Part shown: positions 10,438 through 21,482 of the stretch, piece after piece
Layout of the letters: the number at the start of each line of letters is the position of its first letter
Position numbering within the stretch: the stretch's first letter is position 1
NCBI GenBank assembly: GCA_033819885.1
Contig: JAQYUZ010000027.1
Span: forward strand, 160,273 to 224,272
Origin: Microbotryomycetes sp. JL201
Taxonomy: Eukaryota; Basidiomycota; Microbotryomycetes
Length of the DNA: 64,000 nucleotides
Direction of reading: 5' to 3'
Position numbers and translations under genes: made by a program
The notes under the pieces: model-generated
Told to the model about the DNA's origin: nothing
The model's input: the letters and a program-made list of their open reading frames with translations, nothing else
The model's database searches: none

Positions 10438-12825
10438 TCAGGCAGTCTTTTGCTTCTTCTTGGCCGGCTTGTCACTGTCTGCCTCGCTTGCATCGCCACC
10501 GTCTTCATCTTCAGAATCAGAGGTAGCACTACCGCCATCGCTCGAACTGGCCTGGAAGTCTTCGTCGACTGCGAGCTCTCGGGCGTTAGCGCGCCCAGAA
10601 CGGTGGCACACGAGAGACTCTTACCTTCCGAGTCCTCATCTTCGTCCATCAGGCCCGTCTTGGCCTTCGAGTCTTCATCGACACTCATGTCGTCGTCGTC
10701 GTCATCATCATCATCATCATCGCCAAGCACAGCGGCTTCTACTGCGGCAAGTTCCTCCATTTCGTTTTTGACCCGAAGCTTTTTGGCCGTCAAAAACCCT
10801 TCAATCGCTCGCAGCTCTTCCTTGTTGAGCGCCGAAAAGACGATTGAGCTCGAATCGGCCTTTGTGCGCACGGCCAAGTCGAAAGTGCGGGCTGAGGGAA
10901 GAGCGCCGCCAACACTACGCGAAAGCCGTCAGCATAAGCCTATCAGCCAAGCGAATTCAACGCACCGTGCAAAGATGACCGAGTGGATGTCTGAAAACGG
11001 CACCAACGTCGGTTGCTTTGATATGAAAAGCAGCTGTTTCTCCAACAGGTACAAGTGGCCTTCGTTCGCCTTGAGATTGCACTTGACCGCGCTCTGACCG
11101 TCATGCCTGTAAATGGAGCAAAGGTCAGGATGACCACGGATAGCAACACTGGCTAACACTGACGATTGGAAGCTGCCTGGCGTCACAATCTTCTTCTCTG
11201 TCAGCACGCGGAACAAGATTGACACGACTTCGAACGCCGGGTCGTCGTATCGAAGTTGCAGGTTGCCAGAGTATTTTTCGCGAATAGTTTCCCTGCGACC
11301 GGAGTGAGAATTGGAAGTGACGTGCGAGTTTCGTACTCACTCGTCAAGGTTCATGTCGAGCTCCATGATCTCGTCTTTGACAAATTGCATGACAAGGTAC
11401 GGATACCTCGTTTGACCTTGTCGAATCGGCGGATCGATGTTGACCTGCGAGGCCATGTCAGCATAATCGCGGAATGCGCTTGAGCGTGGGCCAGCACGCA
11501 CGATGAATTGACAGTGAATGTCGTCAGGCTTGGGCAAGAGGAAGAGCTTCTGAACTTGATTGTACGAGATGCGGTAGTCGTATGTTTTGCCTCGCAAACG
11601 CAGAAAATCGGCATGCAGGTCGATGTCTGCGAGTGATCTCGCCATTAGCCCTAGTCGCTCATCGATTCGCGCAGACTTACCAAATCGACCACGAGGCGTG
11701 AGGCAGAGAATGTCAGGTATCGTGCACATGCCTTCGCTCGTGATCTGGCCAATGTCTGCCTTCTCCTTGACTGCATCATGGAATACCTGAGCGGCAGTCT
11801 CTCCTTCGTCGTCTGCGCCGTCTTCTTCATCGCCATCTTCGCTCAGAGTCTCGCCGTTCTCGCCCTTGACTTGGTCTCCGCCGGCAGCATTGAGTTTGGC
11901 TTGGTCTCCCTTCTTCTTCATTCCCTTCGCCGAGCCCGGAATGTACAATCTCAACTCGGCAATCTCGTCAGGCAACGCCCTCAATCGCCTTTTGCGCGTT
12001 TGCGCGTCTTCGTTTAAGTCTTCTTGTGCCTGCACAGCTGGCGAAAACTCGAGCGCGACTTCTGACTTGGCGATGGTCGTGTTCAAGACGCGATCTAGTG
12101 GTATGGTGAACGCTGGCTTGCCAGCAACGAGGAAAGCCATGTCTTGCGCTGCAGTCGCTCGCTGTCAATTCCTGCTTTTTTTACGTTGAGCGATGATGCA
12201 TACCTTGGACTTCTGCGATACCCCAATTCCAGCCACGCACGCTGATGTCTTTGGACTCAATCGTCGTGTTGTAGTACTGTGACGGCGTAGATTTTGTTTC
12301 AGCGCGCGTCCAGGCTGAGTTTTCAGACGGCCGGTGAGGGGCACACCTGCTTGCACAAGTTTTGCAGTCGTTCGAAATCGTCTTTCAGAAAGCCGTCGAA
12401 TGTAATGCGTGACTTTGATGTACCAATGCGCAGCTGGTGATTGCGCGCGACGCTATGTGATAGAGCAAAGGTCGCGGCCAAGGGGGCAGTCAGAGTTCAG
12501 TGTACGCTATGACACGATAGCTAGGCTCGTCTTGCAGCCTCTACAACCAGGCCGCGCGTCGCAGCAGAAGAGATGGCGAAGCAAGGCGACCTACCGAGTC
12601 CATGAGATCCACTTGATGTCCGAGCTTGGCACTGTCGTCACGCTCTCTTTCTCATCTGAACTCTTCCAGCCAAGACCGCTCTGCGCGATTCGGAGCTCTA
12701 CAGGGCGTAACGAGGGCACGCGTCAGGACGCGTCGCCTCGCGCGATCCGGCAGCGCGCTGTAGGACTCACTGCCAGGAGTGGGATTGAGACCAAGATATA
12801 TGTTTTCGAACTGCGCGGTGCTCAT
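10438..12825 (-). CDS. POB3: FACT complex subunit POB3 (SSRP1-like)
   Basis: Histone chaperone subunit of FACT, acting on nucleosomes in transcription and replication. ATG at 12825 (complement) starts STAQFENIYLG, and splicing joins it to LRIAQSGLGWKSSDEKES, the conserved N-terminal dimerisation domain. The middle double PH-like region is clear: AFTIPLDRVLNTT, EVALEF, LRLYIPG, CLTPRGRFGKSARIDERLGL, LHADFLRLRGKTYDYRISYN and VQKLFLLPKPDD. The C-terminus has an 11-residue Asp run (encoded by GAT/GAC repeats) and, after a last intron (GTAAGA donor), an acidic tail ending in a Lys-rich AKKKQKTA. There is no HMG box, as expected for fungal POB3. About six introns of 50-80 nt. Confidence 0.95.
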
Positions 12826-13251
12826 TGTCGATGGAGGAGAGCGACGGTCGAGAACATCCGCTCCACTGCAAAGTTAGGGGATGTATGCGGATCTCGCAGA
12901 TTGACATGAGGGAAACATCGTCACGCGTCGCGCAACGAAAGCTGTTTCATTCCAAATGTATACAGATAACCGCTTCCAGCATTTCGTTTAGATTTGGTTC
13001 ACGAAATGACTGCGTCTGGTGCCGTTATCAAGAGAATCCGTCTACTGAGCGACGGTACAGCTTTCGAGCCCGCAATGATATCCTTTATCGGCGCAATGTT
13101 CTCGCCAGACTATGGCACGATATGATTGGTCGGCTTTATAGTTATCAGCGCACTTGCTGAGTGGCGCGACTGCACAGGAATGAGGGGTCTGCAGCAGGCC
13201 TGAGGCCACAGCATTCGAGGAAGGCAGAAGAAGGCAGAAAATGTTGCCGCG
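12826..13251. other. Intergenic, POB3 promoter region
   Basis: About 425 bases between the POB3 start and the IMPACT-family stop. I see no gene or RNA in it. Confidence 0.5.
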
Positions 13252-14129
13252 TTAGGGCTGATCGTCTCCCGGCGCCGCATGTTTTGCCTCCAGCACTCCG
13301 AGTCTCTTTGTCCTGGCCAGCACGAGTCTCCGAGCCCTCGCGAGGTCCAGATTGCTGTAGTCAGGAGCCAATGATGGAGCTTTATCTTTCAGGAGCGCGT
13401 GGATCTTGTCGTCAAGTGCTTCGATTTGTTTGACAAGCTCTTTGATCTCGATGGCCTGTTGCAGTCTTGTGATGGCTTGCTCGGCTACATTCTGGATGTG
13501 AGCAAACCGGTCTTGGCCGAGAAGAATGCCTGCTCGACTACGGGATGAGCCCTTTGGTGCATTGAAAGCGCGAGTGGCCTGAGCTTACCCCCGTAGTACC
13601 GCGAGACGACCACGCAGATGTCGACGGCTACAGTGCGCTCGAGCACTTTCTTGATCGCGTTGCTGCCACCTTTCTCGCCGTCGTCCTCCCCAGTGATCTT
13701 GACTGTCCAATCGTTCTGGTCTGTACCCTCTTTGCCCGGCCTCAGCGACAGGAATCTGGCGGCGTATATCTCGTGCTCGGCCTCGCGCGGGTGTGTACGG
13801 TCTGCCCTCAGGTGTCGAACATGGTTTTGGAACTGGATCGCGCCGACTGGTGTCGTCACAGGTGCCGCATGCGCCACAAACGTTGAGCGCCGGTCTGTTA
13901 TCGGATCGGACGCGCAAATCGGCGAGGGCACGCGCGGCACATGCGTAACAGGAAAGTGATCAAGCAAAGTTGGTGACGGTCCCAGCTTGGACGCAGCCTG
14001 ACGCTTGGCCGCAGGCGTCGCTTCCGCCGGTTCCGATCGCGCGTCCGCGGCGCGCTTCATCGCGTTCGTCCAAGAACGAGCTTGTTCAAATCCCCCGACC
14101 TCTGCCATGTGCAAAACTATCTCTGACAT
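13252..14129 (-). CDS. IMPACT/UPF0029-domain protein
   Basis: Small protein with the IMPACT N-terminal (UPF0029) fold found in the translation regulators IMPACT/YIH1 and in bacterial YigZ. After a ~50-residue basic N-terminus comes DRRSTFVAHAAPVT, then the signature DDGEKGGSNAIKKVLE and VVVSRYYGG. One intron (GTAAGC donor, CAG acceptor) joins YYGG to ILLGQDRFAHIQNVAEQA, which is exactly the family continuation. A coiled-coil-like tail (LQQAIEIKELVKQIEALDDK) follows and the frame ends at TAA 13252. No RWD domain precedes it, so it is not a plain YIH1. It may bind a translation factor or kinase, but the target is unknown. Confidence 0.85.
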
Positions 14130-14743
14130 CTACCTTTTCCAAGTCTCGCGATATTTGTAGTATAGAGTTTTAAGAAACTGCCACTTGCCCGATCGGTGAT
14201 AGTCGAGCTCTAACAAATAGTACCGGACGCAAACGGATTTCGAATGGCGGACGGATGACGTACGACATCGAACGTCGCAAATTGATGGCAAGGCATCCCA
14301 GAAACTGGTATCGGCCGCAGCTCTGGCTGCACGAGAAAGGAGCATGCGCAAAGGATATCGGTGCTCGATTGTCAGGTTCTCGATCAATGAATCTTGATGC
14401 AGTGAGGCAAGCGCCCACGACCCAGCCATCTGAACGACTTGGAGACCACTTAGCCTTTCAGAGGAGCCCTGAATGGACATTGTCGCCGCGTGTCCTGAGC
14501 GACTAGTTCCCAGAGTACACGGAGACCATGCTGGCAGCTCCTCAAATCAAGAAAAGGCAGCTTTTCATTGACCATCACAATCTCGCGGGCGTCACAGTCA
14601 AGAGCCTCGCTGGCCGCGTCATCACCCGTCAGGAGTGTTGAAGTAGACGCAACCAGGGTCTGTTTCTGCTTCTTCTCTCACCTTTTCCTGTTCCCTCGCT
14701 TGCCTCTCCTGTTCCCTCAGCTCAGCTTTGCCTGACCTCAGAA
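14130..14743. other. Bidirectional promoter region with unconvincing frames
   Basis: About 610 bases between divergent genes. A minus-strand frame at 14170-14480 and a 37-codon plus frame starting at ATG 14528 are open, but neither has splice or family support. Confidence 0.45.
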
Positions 14744-15906
14744 ATGCGATCGGTCCTTCTCTCCGCGGCTTTCCTAGCCGTTGCAGCGGTTGCTTCACCC
14801 CTCAAAGGTGCTTCTTCTTTTGGGTGGCAGGGCGGACAGAAACTCATCACATGCCTGTCCCTCAGCTTCGGTCTTGGAGAACGACAACGCTCTTCTTGGA
14901 CGTGACTATCCCTTGCTTCAGGACCGATCTGCTGTCAAGCCGGGTCGCATCATCTCGGCACGCTCAGACAAGGCAGAGCGCGACAGCCTTTATAACTCTC
15001 AGCTTGACCTTGTCGAGCGCGCCATTGCCGACATTCATCGCGCTGAAGGATTATCGAAGCGGGATGTCGAGAAGCGAGAGCTGTTCAGGCGCCAATTGAA
15101 CACTGTTCCTTGCGGTCTCGGACCTCGAGCAAACTGTGAGTGGTCAGATAACTCTCACCACTATGGAGCTCGCCCTCCTAATCTCAACTCTCATCAGCTT
15201 CGATCTGCCGTGAGGCCGTCACGACGCAGGGCTTCACGCTGCCACGCGACGGCTACGCAAACTGCAACCAGAACATTGGCTCGTGCCAGGTCAAGTGCCG
15301 CAATGGATGTAAGTATTGCAGTGCGGAGAACGAGGACAAGGCTTGCGGTGAGATTCTTCAGTAAGCTTGACGCATCCTTCCGGGCAGTCACCTTGCGCAA
15401 TGGCGTCTGCATTCAGAATGTTGGCAACTGTGCTCCTGGTGTAAGTCTCGTTTCAGTGAACGGAACTTCAGGGCCTAATTGCCCAATGTTGTCGCAGCTC
15501 TGCCCCCCAAATCCTCGCAACGGCATCTTCACGTGCCCATTCGGTCGCTCGTGCAACCTTGTCTGCTTGTACGGTCAGACACCTTCTGAGGATGGACTCT
15601 CCTGCATCAACACTAAATTTGATGCCAACAATTGCGGTGGCGTGAGCCTACTTTCTTTATCCGGTTGCGCCGTCATTGAGCTCATGAGTGTCATTGCCGC
15701 CTCTTATAGGAAGGAATCGTTTGCCCACCATCGTACAACAACGTCGGCACCGTCAGCTGTGAGTCGCTTGTGCCTTCTTCTTCTCCCCTTCAAGAATTGA
15801 ATAATGAGACCGCTGTGGTGCAGGCTTCAACAATCGCTGCTCTATCCGCTGCCCGGCCGGAACCCGAACTCGCTATTCATCCACGGGTGTGTACTTCTGC
15901 GCCTGA
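14744..15906 (+). CDS. PriA/CPL1-like secreted cysteine-rich protein, copy 2
   Basis: Secreted Cys-rich paralogue of the proteins at 4944-5973 and 21483-22401. Exon 1 encodes a signal peptide (MRSVLLSAAFLAVAAVASPL); a GTGCTT donor and CTCAG acceptor join it to VLENDNALLGRDYPLL. A KR-rich pro-region (HRAEGLSKRDVEKRELFRRQ) resembles that of copy 1. Short introns then separate small Cys-rich exons: CGLGPRA, NIGSCQVKCRNG, LRNGVCIQNVGNCAPG, LCPPNPRNGIFTCPFG, and the family core TKFDANNCGG, CPPSYNNVG and NNRCSIRCPAG, ending FCA and TGA at 15904. Several introns are needed and mid-gene edges are approximate. Likely a secreted or wall-bound protein; no enzymatic motif is visible. Confidence 0.8.
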
Positions 15907-16552
15907 AAGGATTGTCCTGGTGGGCTTAGGCACCGAGAAGGACTGTACCGCATACACGAGAGCATGTATCCATGGACCCTTATCTGGCAAACTTCGCCGC
16001 ACTCGTCACTCATTCTCGCCTGTAAATACGCTTCATACGCTTCTCGTACAACTGATCGTGCTCGCGCTCGCCATTCCTTTCCGAGTATGCTCGGTCATGA
16101 ATCGCTCGAACGCTGCGAGACGCAAATTCAAAAAGCAGTATCATCCTGTAGCTTGTCACTGGCATCCATGCAATACAGCAGACACTATATCCAAGCAAGC
16201 ACTTATCTCCTGTCGAGTGACTTCGAGCGCGAACTTCCTATTCAGTCTACGTTCACAGCGATCGTGGACAAGGCGTCATCAACAACAAGAAAGTCATCTA
16301 CCGGTTGTCTTCAAGACGCCTTTTCGGAAATCACGCTAGGAGGCTGATCAGCGTTCATCTGTTCAATAGCAGGGATCGTTGGAAGTGCTGCATCGTGAGA
16401 CGTATTCTCGCAGATCTACGAGAGCATGAATTGACCAAAGATAGTTGCCACGTGATCTTGAGAGCAGATATGTGATAAAACGCCGCTGTGTTTTGAGCTC
16501 CGCGCTGAGCGCCCAATTCATTTACCATCCACAACGACTCGTCGCCACCAAT
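15907..16552. other. Intergenic, no gene supported
   Basis: About 645 bases. Open plus-strand frames at 15770-16347 run out of the PriA-like gene in other frames and show no motifs. The stretch holds the promoter of the downstream transporter. Confidence 0.5.
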
Positions 16553-18276
16553 ATGGCTCCCGATCGAGTTGCGCTACAGGACTTGAGCGCCGAGCAAGAA
16601 GCTGACGCGCTGCTGGCCGAGGAGGACGCGCGGAGCAGTGCGCAACACAGCGGGGCAGTCAACACCAAGGCGGACGCGTTCAATGGTGATTTGGAGGATC
16701 TTGAGCGGAGCGAGAGCCTGCCAGCGCCGGTACAAGCAGTCACTCCTGTGCGTCACCCATCGCGATGACATGGCAAAGCTGCCGGCTCGTTGCTGCGCGC
16801 GTGCGGTACCGCACACGCCGCTCCCAGACATCCTTCGACAAAAAATGCTGATGCTCGGGACCTGTAGGTCAAGCGCATTCACCCTGCACCCATCATTGCA
16901 ATTTGGATTGCGCTCAGCTCGAGCGTCATCTTGATGAACGCCTGGATTCTGTAAGCCTATCCAGCTTGCTGTCTACGCAGAGTCCGGCTCACAGCTCAAC
17001 AAACACACAGAGGCAAAGATGAGGGTGATCTGAACTTTCCCTTGTGCGTGTCTCGGCATCGCGTGATCCTCGCCCAGTCTGAACCGATTTTTTTGCCAGC
17101 CCAATCTTTTTGACGACTGTCCACCTCGTCTATGCTACTATTGGAACTCGTTTCATGCGGCAATTCACACACCTGATCGACGGCGTCGACAAGATTGAAA
17201 TGAGCTGGGATAGGTGCGTGCAAACTCGAGAAAGAATAACCGATCGCGAAGGCTAAACGTATTGTTCTCGGCCAGATGGTACCGAAATGCACGTCTCAAG
17301 CTGTCTGCTTGACATTCTCGTCTGACCGTATCCGTTCCGCAGATTGTGCCGATTGGTGCTCTGTTCTCAGCCTCGCTCATCTTTTCCAACCTAGCCTACC
17401 TCACGCTCTCTGTATCATTCATTCAGATGCTCAAAGCATTCACGTCCGTCGCGGTCCTGACAATGTCGGTCTTGATGGGCCTTGACCAATTTAACAAACG
17501 AACCGCAACAACTGTTATTGGCATATCGCTCGGCGTCGCGATCGCTTCATATGGCGAAATCAATTTGTGCGGGGACTCTGACAGACTGAATTCGAATCAC
17601 TGATGAGTGTCATTTGCAGCGTGCTAGGCGGATTCCTTTTCCAGAGCTTCGGCATCCTGTTCGAAGCGACTCGACTGGTGCAGGTCGCTTCTCGTATTCA
17701 CGCACATGCTCCTACTAATGAGCTCCGTTCGCTGCAGTGCCATTCAGAAGTTGTTACAAGGCTTGCGCATGGATCCGCTCGTGTCGCTGTACTATTACGC
17801 GCCGGCGAGTACACCTTCTTGAACTCCAGTGGGAGACTTGGCTGACTCTTTGCATTGACAGGTGTGTGCTTGCCTCAACGCTTTGCTCGTACCCATATTC
17901 GAAGGATGGGCTCCTGTTGACCTCGTCCTCGAGCGCGTCGGCGCTTTCACTCTATTCATCAATTGCAATGTCGCTTTGCTTCTCAATATTTCGGTCGTAT
18001 TCCTGATTGGTTGCGCCAGCTCGCTCGTACTCACGCTGTCTGGCGTGCTCAAGGACATTTTGCTCGTCGTCGGCGCTGTTCTGCTGTTTGGAGCGACAGT
18101 GAGCGCGTGCGCCATCATATCTTCGACAAAGTCTTACCTGCGCTCTATCACAGGTCACATGGACGCAGATGGTCGGTTACGGCATTGCTTTGGCGGGTTT
18201 GGTCGTGTTCAAGACTCCCCCAGAGGTCATGGCTGGTTATGTTGCTTCATTCAAAGCAGCAGTGGGTCTCCGATAA
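16553..18276 (+). CDS. Triose-phosphate/nucleotide-sugar transporter family (TPT) membrane protein
   Basis: Multi-spanning Golgi/ER transporter of the TPT (SLC35E-like) family; substrate unknown. ATG 16553 opens a soluble acidic N-terminus; an intron then leads to HPAPIIAIWIALSSSVILMN, the conserved first membrane helix. Further exons give ILGKDEGDLNFP, FLTTVHLVYATIG, then PIGALFSASLIFSNLAYLTL, SVSFIQMLKAFTSVAVL, GGFLFQSFGILFEATRLV, VSLYYYAPVCACLNALL, the family motif CASSLVLTLSGVLKDILLVV, and GYGIALAGLVVFKT. About seven short introns. The stop at 18274 is only 52 bp before the next ATG on the same strand. It could feed sugar nucleotides to the glycosyltransferases in this window, but that is inference. 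Confidence 0.85.
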
Positions 18277-18328
18277 CTTTTGAGACAGCTCAGATTTATG
18301 GCGCAATCACAATCTTGACTTTTGGCCA

Positions 18329-20267
18329 ATGGTGCCTGCACCTGCGAGCGAAAATGCGACAGTATCCGTCCCGTTGCTCGCTCCTGATATGAATGCGACC
18401 GGTGTTCCCTCCTCTGGCAAGCAAAATAGCGACAGATGGTCATGCGCGACGGGTCCTCAGCGTCGAGCGTCACTGTATCATCGATGGAAGCTGGACTATG
18501 CGTCCACCGGCTTAGTGATGGCATTTACTGTTCTGTGGATGTCAGGAGTGGTCCGCTGCAGCTCGGCACGGACAGGACAGGGCGCATATCTTCGGTCCGG
18601 CGTTGAGGTTCAGCGCATTGGCTACGAAGGACCTACACCAAGTATGTATCGCGATGGATTTGGCTTGTGCCAACAACTTGATTCATGACGACTTTCCAGC
18701 CGGATCAGAAGCTCTGGCAGCCGCCACTGCATATCCGAGCTATCGCGATACTTCGCCCTTGCATCCGCCGCATACAGCTGAATCTGTACAATGGTGCACT
18801 TTGCTCTGTTCGATGGCACTGACACATCCCTTTGGCAGTTTGACGTTCTCAGTCATCTTGGCAATTTGAGTCCGTGGCGCTCAGTCAATCATGGCTTAGC
18901 TGCAACACCAGAGGTGCCCGCAGACTGTAAAATCGAGCAGGCGAGTGCACAAACCATCAAGTCCATCCTATGAACTCATATTGGCTTTGCAGGTTCAGCT
19001 ACTGCACCGGTGAGCGCCGAACAAGCGGGACGAGAATCTGAGAGGCTGACGCAATCGGTCAGTCACGGTGCGCGTTATCCGACAACTGGTTCAGGTCCCG
19101 CCGAGCTCGCCGTCAAGCTCAAATCTGCCGTGCAACCTTCTGGAAACCTGTCTTTCTTGGCAGATTGGACATACAAGCTCGGCTCCGAGATACTCACGCC
19201 GTTCGGTCGAGGACAACTGTTCAATCTCGGCACGTCGTTCAGAGTCAAGTACGGTGCACTGCTTGATGAGGAGATGCCGGGCGCCAGTGCTCGGCGCAAA
19301 CCCCTCTTCCGAACGGAAACCCAGGACCGCATGTACAAATCGGCATTGAACTTTGCCGCCGGGTTTTTCGGCATCCCGTACGAGGACCAATACGAGCAGC
19401 TCGTCACTATAGAGTGGCCTGACTTCAATAATACTCTGAGCCCGTACATGACGTGCCATAACGCTGACAGACGCGACCTGACACTCGGACCAGCGAAGAT
19501 GGCCGAGTGGATGTCAATTTACCTTACAGATGCGCGCAAACGTCTCAACACCCAGCTGCACGGCGTCGAGCTCACCTTAAGAGACGTGTTCAACATGCAG
19601 CTGATGTGCGCGTATGAGATGGTGGCTTTGGGAGGCTCCAGTTTTTGCAAGTTGTTCACGGAAGACGAGTGGCGCGGATTTGAATACGCCATTGACCTTC
19701 AATTCTACTACGAGTTCTCGTTCGGCCAGCCTGCACAAGCTGCTCTCGGAAAGGGATGGGTGCAAGAGTGGCTGGCTCGAGTGATGCATCAACCCATCTC
19801 CGAATTCAATTCGACGACCAACGCGACGTAACATACCAGTGACGCATTTCCTCTTGATCAAGCGCTATACGTCGATGCAACGCACGACACGATCATCTCG
19901 GCCGTCATTACAACGCTCCGGTTCTCGTCGTTCGGCGCGTCGGGACCACTGCCTTCGGATCACATTCCGGCTAATCTTTCCTTTATCACATCAAAGATAT
20001 CGCCTTTTGCCGCCAACCTCCATTCGCAGATCGTGTCGTGTCCGATTTCAAGGTCAGGTCAGACTCGAAGACGTGTCCGGTGGATCCTCAACGATGGTAT
20101 CGTGCCACTCGACCATTTAGAAGGTTGCGAATCGTCAGCGGAAGGTTGGTGTGACCTACATGCTTTCGTTTCCTCAACAAGCGATTTCTTGCAAGGAATC
20201 GACTGGGCTTACGACTGTCGTGAGTGTCAATCCCCTCGTGATAGTGTCCACTGCAGAGTCCCTTTAA
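18329..20267 (+). pseudogene. Histidine acid phosphatase (phytase type) interrupted by an in-frame TAA
   Basis: Phytase-like histidine acid phosphatase with an N-terminal membrane anchor (STGLVMAFTVLWMSGVV). The catalytic RHGARYPT motif is assembled from a 17-nt exon (18993-19009, VQLLH plus CG) spliced to the exon at 19063. The upstream intron 18941-18992 has a GC donor (CAG|GCGAGT) and is needed for frame. Family features follow: LFRTETQDRMYKSALNFAAG, then FNMQLMCAYEMVAL. A TAA at 19829-19831 then interrupts the frame just before DAFPLDQALYVDATHDT, which carries the second catalytic HD pair. The same frame continues with VRWILNDGIVPLDH and WCDLHAF to a final exon ending at 20267. Everything except this stop looks intact. 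It may be a recent null allele, a readthrough case, a sequencing error, or (unlikely) a 12-nt GT-AG intron. Confidence 0.75.
18941..18992 (+). other. GC-AG intron in the acid phosphatase gene
   Basis: The exon ending PADCKIEQ is followed by GCGAGT instead of a GT donor, and the acceptor is TTTGCAG. Only this join gives KIEQ-VQLLHRHGARYPT in frame. A nearby GTGCAC does not keep frame. Confidence 0.7.
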
Positions 20268-21482
20268 ACACTTTTCGCTCGCAGTACATCCGTACGAACT
20301 CGGTTCGGATCCCATCACCGATGGTCGTCCGTCGCGATCGCATCGATCGAGCTACTAAAAACAAGCTTCTTCAGCTTGGAGAGGCAAAGTGTGTAGCAGA
20401 CTATCATCGGGTCATATTGCCGAACATACTCAATCGGCGCGCGCCTGGTTGTGACTCGAAGTAGTTCCGTGTGCTCCTGTCCCTGCCGTATCAGAGCGGT
20501 CCTTGTGTTTCACCATTGTTCATAGTCTACAAATTGACGATTCTGCATTCTGCTGTCTTGTGCATGTGACGATTCTGCATTCTGCAATGAACGCGATGCA
20601 TACCGCACGGGAGCGCAATTAGGTCCAGACGTGCCTTGTTAGAGGCCTTGGACGGTATCTCAAAACGCCCTAAGGTCTATAGACGACAGTGAATTCGTGG
20701 AAAAACGCGTCCACATAGCGCGCCGCTCTGTTGCATCTAAGCTAAAGTGTGAGCTGCATCTCATGGCAATTCATTTTTCACTGTTGTTTCTCGTTTCTAA
20801 ATTGAACGTGGTTGGCTTTGACGCGACTGATGATCGGTCCGGACCCACAGTATGCTCAAACTACGCGTGTATGCCACATTTCCCACGAGCCAAGGCGCGC
20901 GCGCGCGCGCGGGTTTGAGGCCGCCGGCGCGCCCGATGAATACGTGCGGAGGCAACCAAGCCAATTTGCGGAATTACAACGCGTGGCACGCATGACAGAA
21001 ATGCTGAGGACAGTCTTCAGAATAAGAGCAATGTACAAGCCTGTATGAAACAAATTATTTTGAGATCCTGGGATGTCTGCTTGTGAATCAGACCAGCAAG
21101 ATCGAAGCACAGTAGCCAGGGCCATCCAGAATGGGCATACGAGTTATGTTGGAACATGCCAGGCGTGCACACGGGCTGGCCGGAAACTCGGCTGGATGTT
21201 GATTGATCGAGGCACGTGGCCACGAATCCGGAGCTGTTAGCCCACAAATGCATATCGACTGCGCGCGCCACGCGCCGGCTTTGCGATGTTTTTTTTTCTG
21301 AGTGATCCCGCTCCCAGCTCCACGAGAGATCGCTCGTTGCCCCTTGCTCTTTTTCCTCTCTGTGCCTCTGTCCGTCCTTGCTCGACCCAGTCCAACTCTA
21401 GTCCTCCGCACGAGACCCACACTCGTTTACAACTCCCGTCGACTTGCTCTCGTATTCCCTCTCACCCAACCAATACCAAAAC
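20268..21482. other. Intergenic region
   Basis: About 1.2 kb between the phosphatase and PriA-like gene 3. It contains a direct repeat (20535-20585) and a GC alternating run near 20897. Open frames are short and overlap on both strands; none is supported as a gene. The last ~200 bases are pyrimidine-rich, as expected for a fungal promoter. Confidence 0.5.
20535..20585. repeat. 19-bp direct repeat, two copies
   Basis: TGACGATTCTGCATTCTGC occurs at 20535-20553 and again at 20567-20585, 32 bp apart start to start, downstream of the phosphatase. No known function. Confidence 0.8.

Noticed and set aside
10681-10727. Trinucleotide repeat as a microsatellite of interest
   Set aside because: It encodes the expected acidic Asp run of POB3.
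14170-14480. Minus-strand frame of 116 codons
   Set aside because: No motif and competing frames of similar length overlap it.
14528-14641. 37-codon plus frame with MLAAPQIKKRQLF
   Set aside because: Short, no splice partner and no family; could be an exon but cannot be supported.
19828-19839. 12-nt intron removing the TAA in the phosphatase
   Set aside because: GT-AG ends and phase fit, but the size is far below any fungal intron; kept only as a remote alternative.
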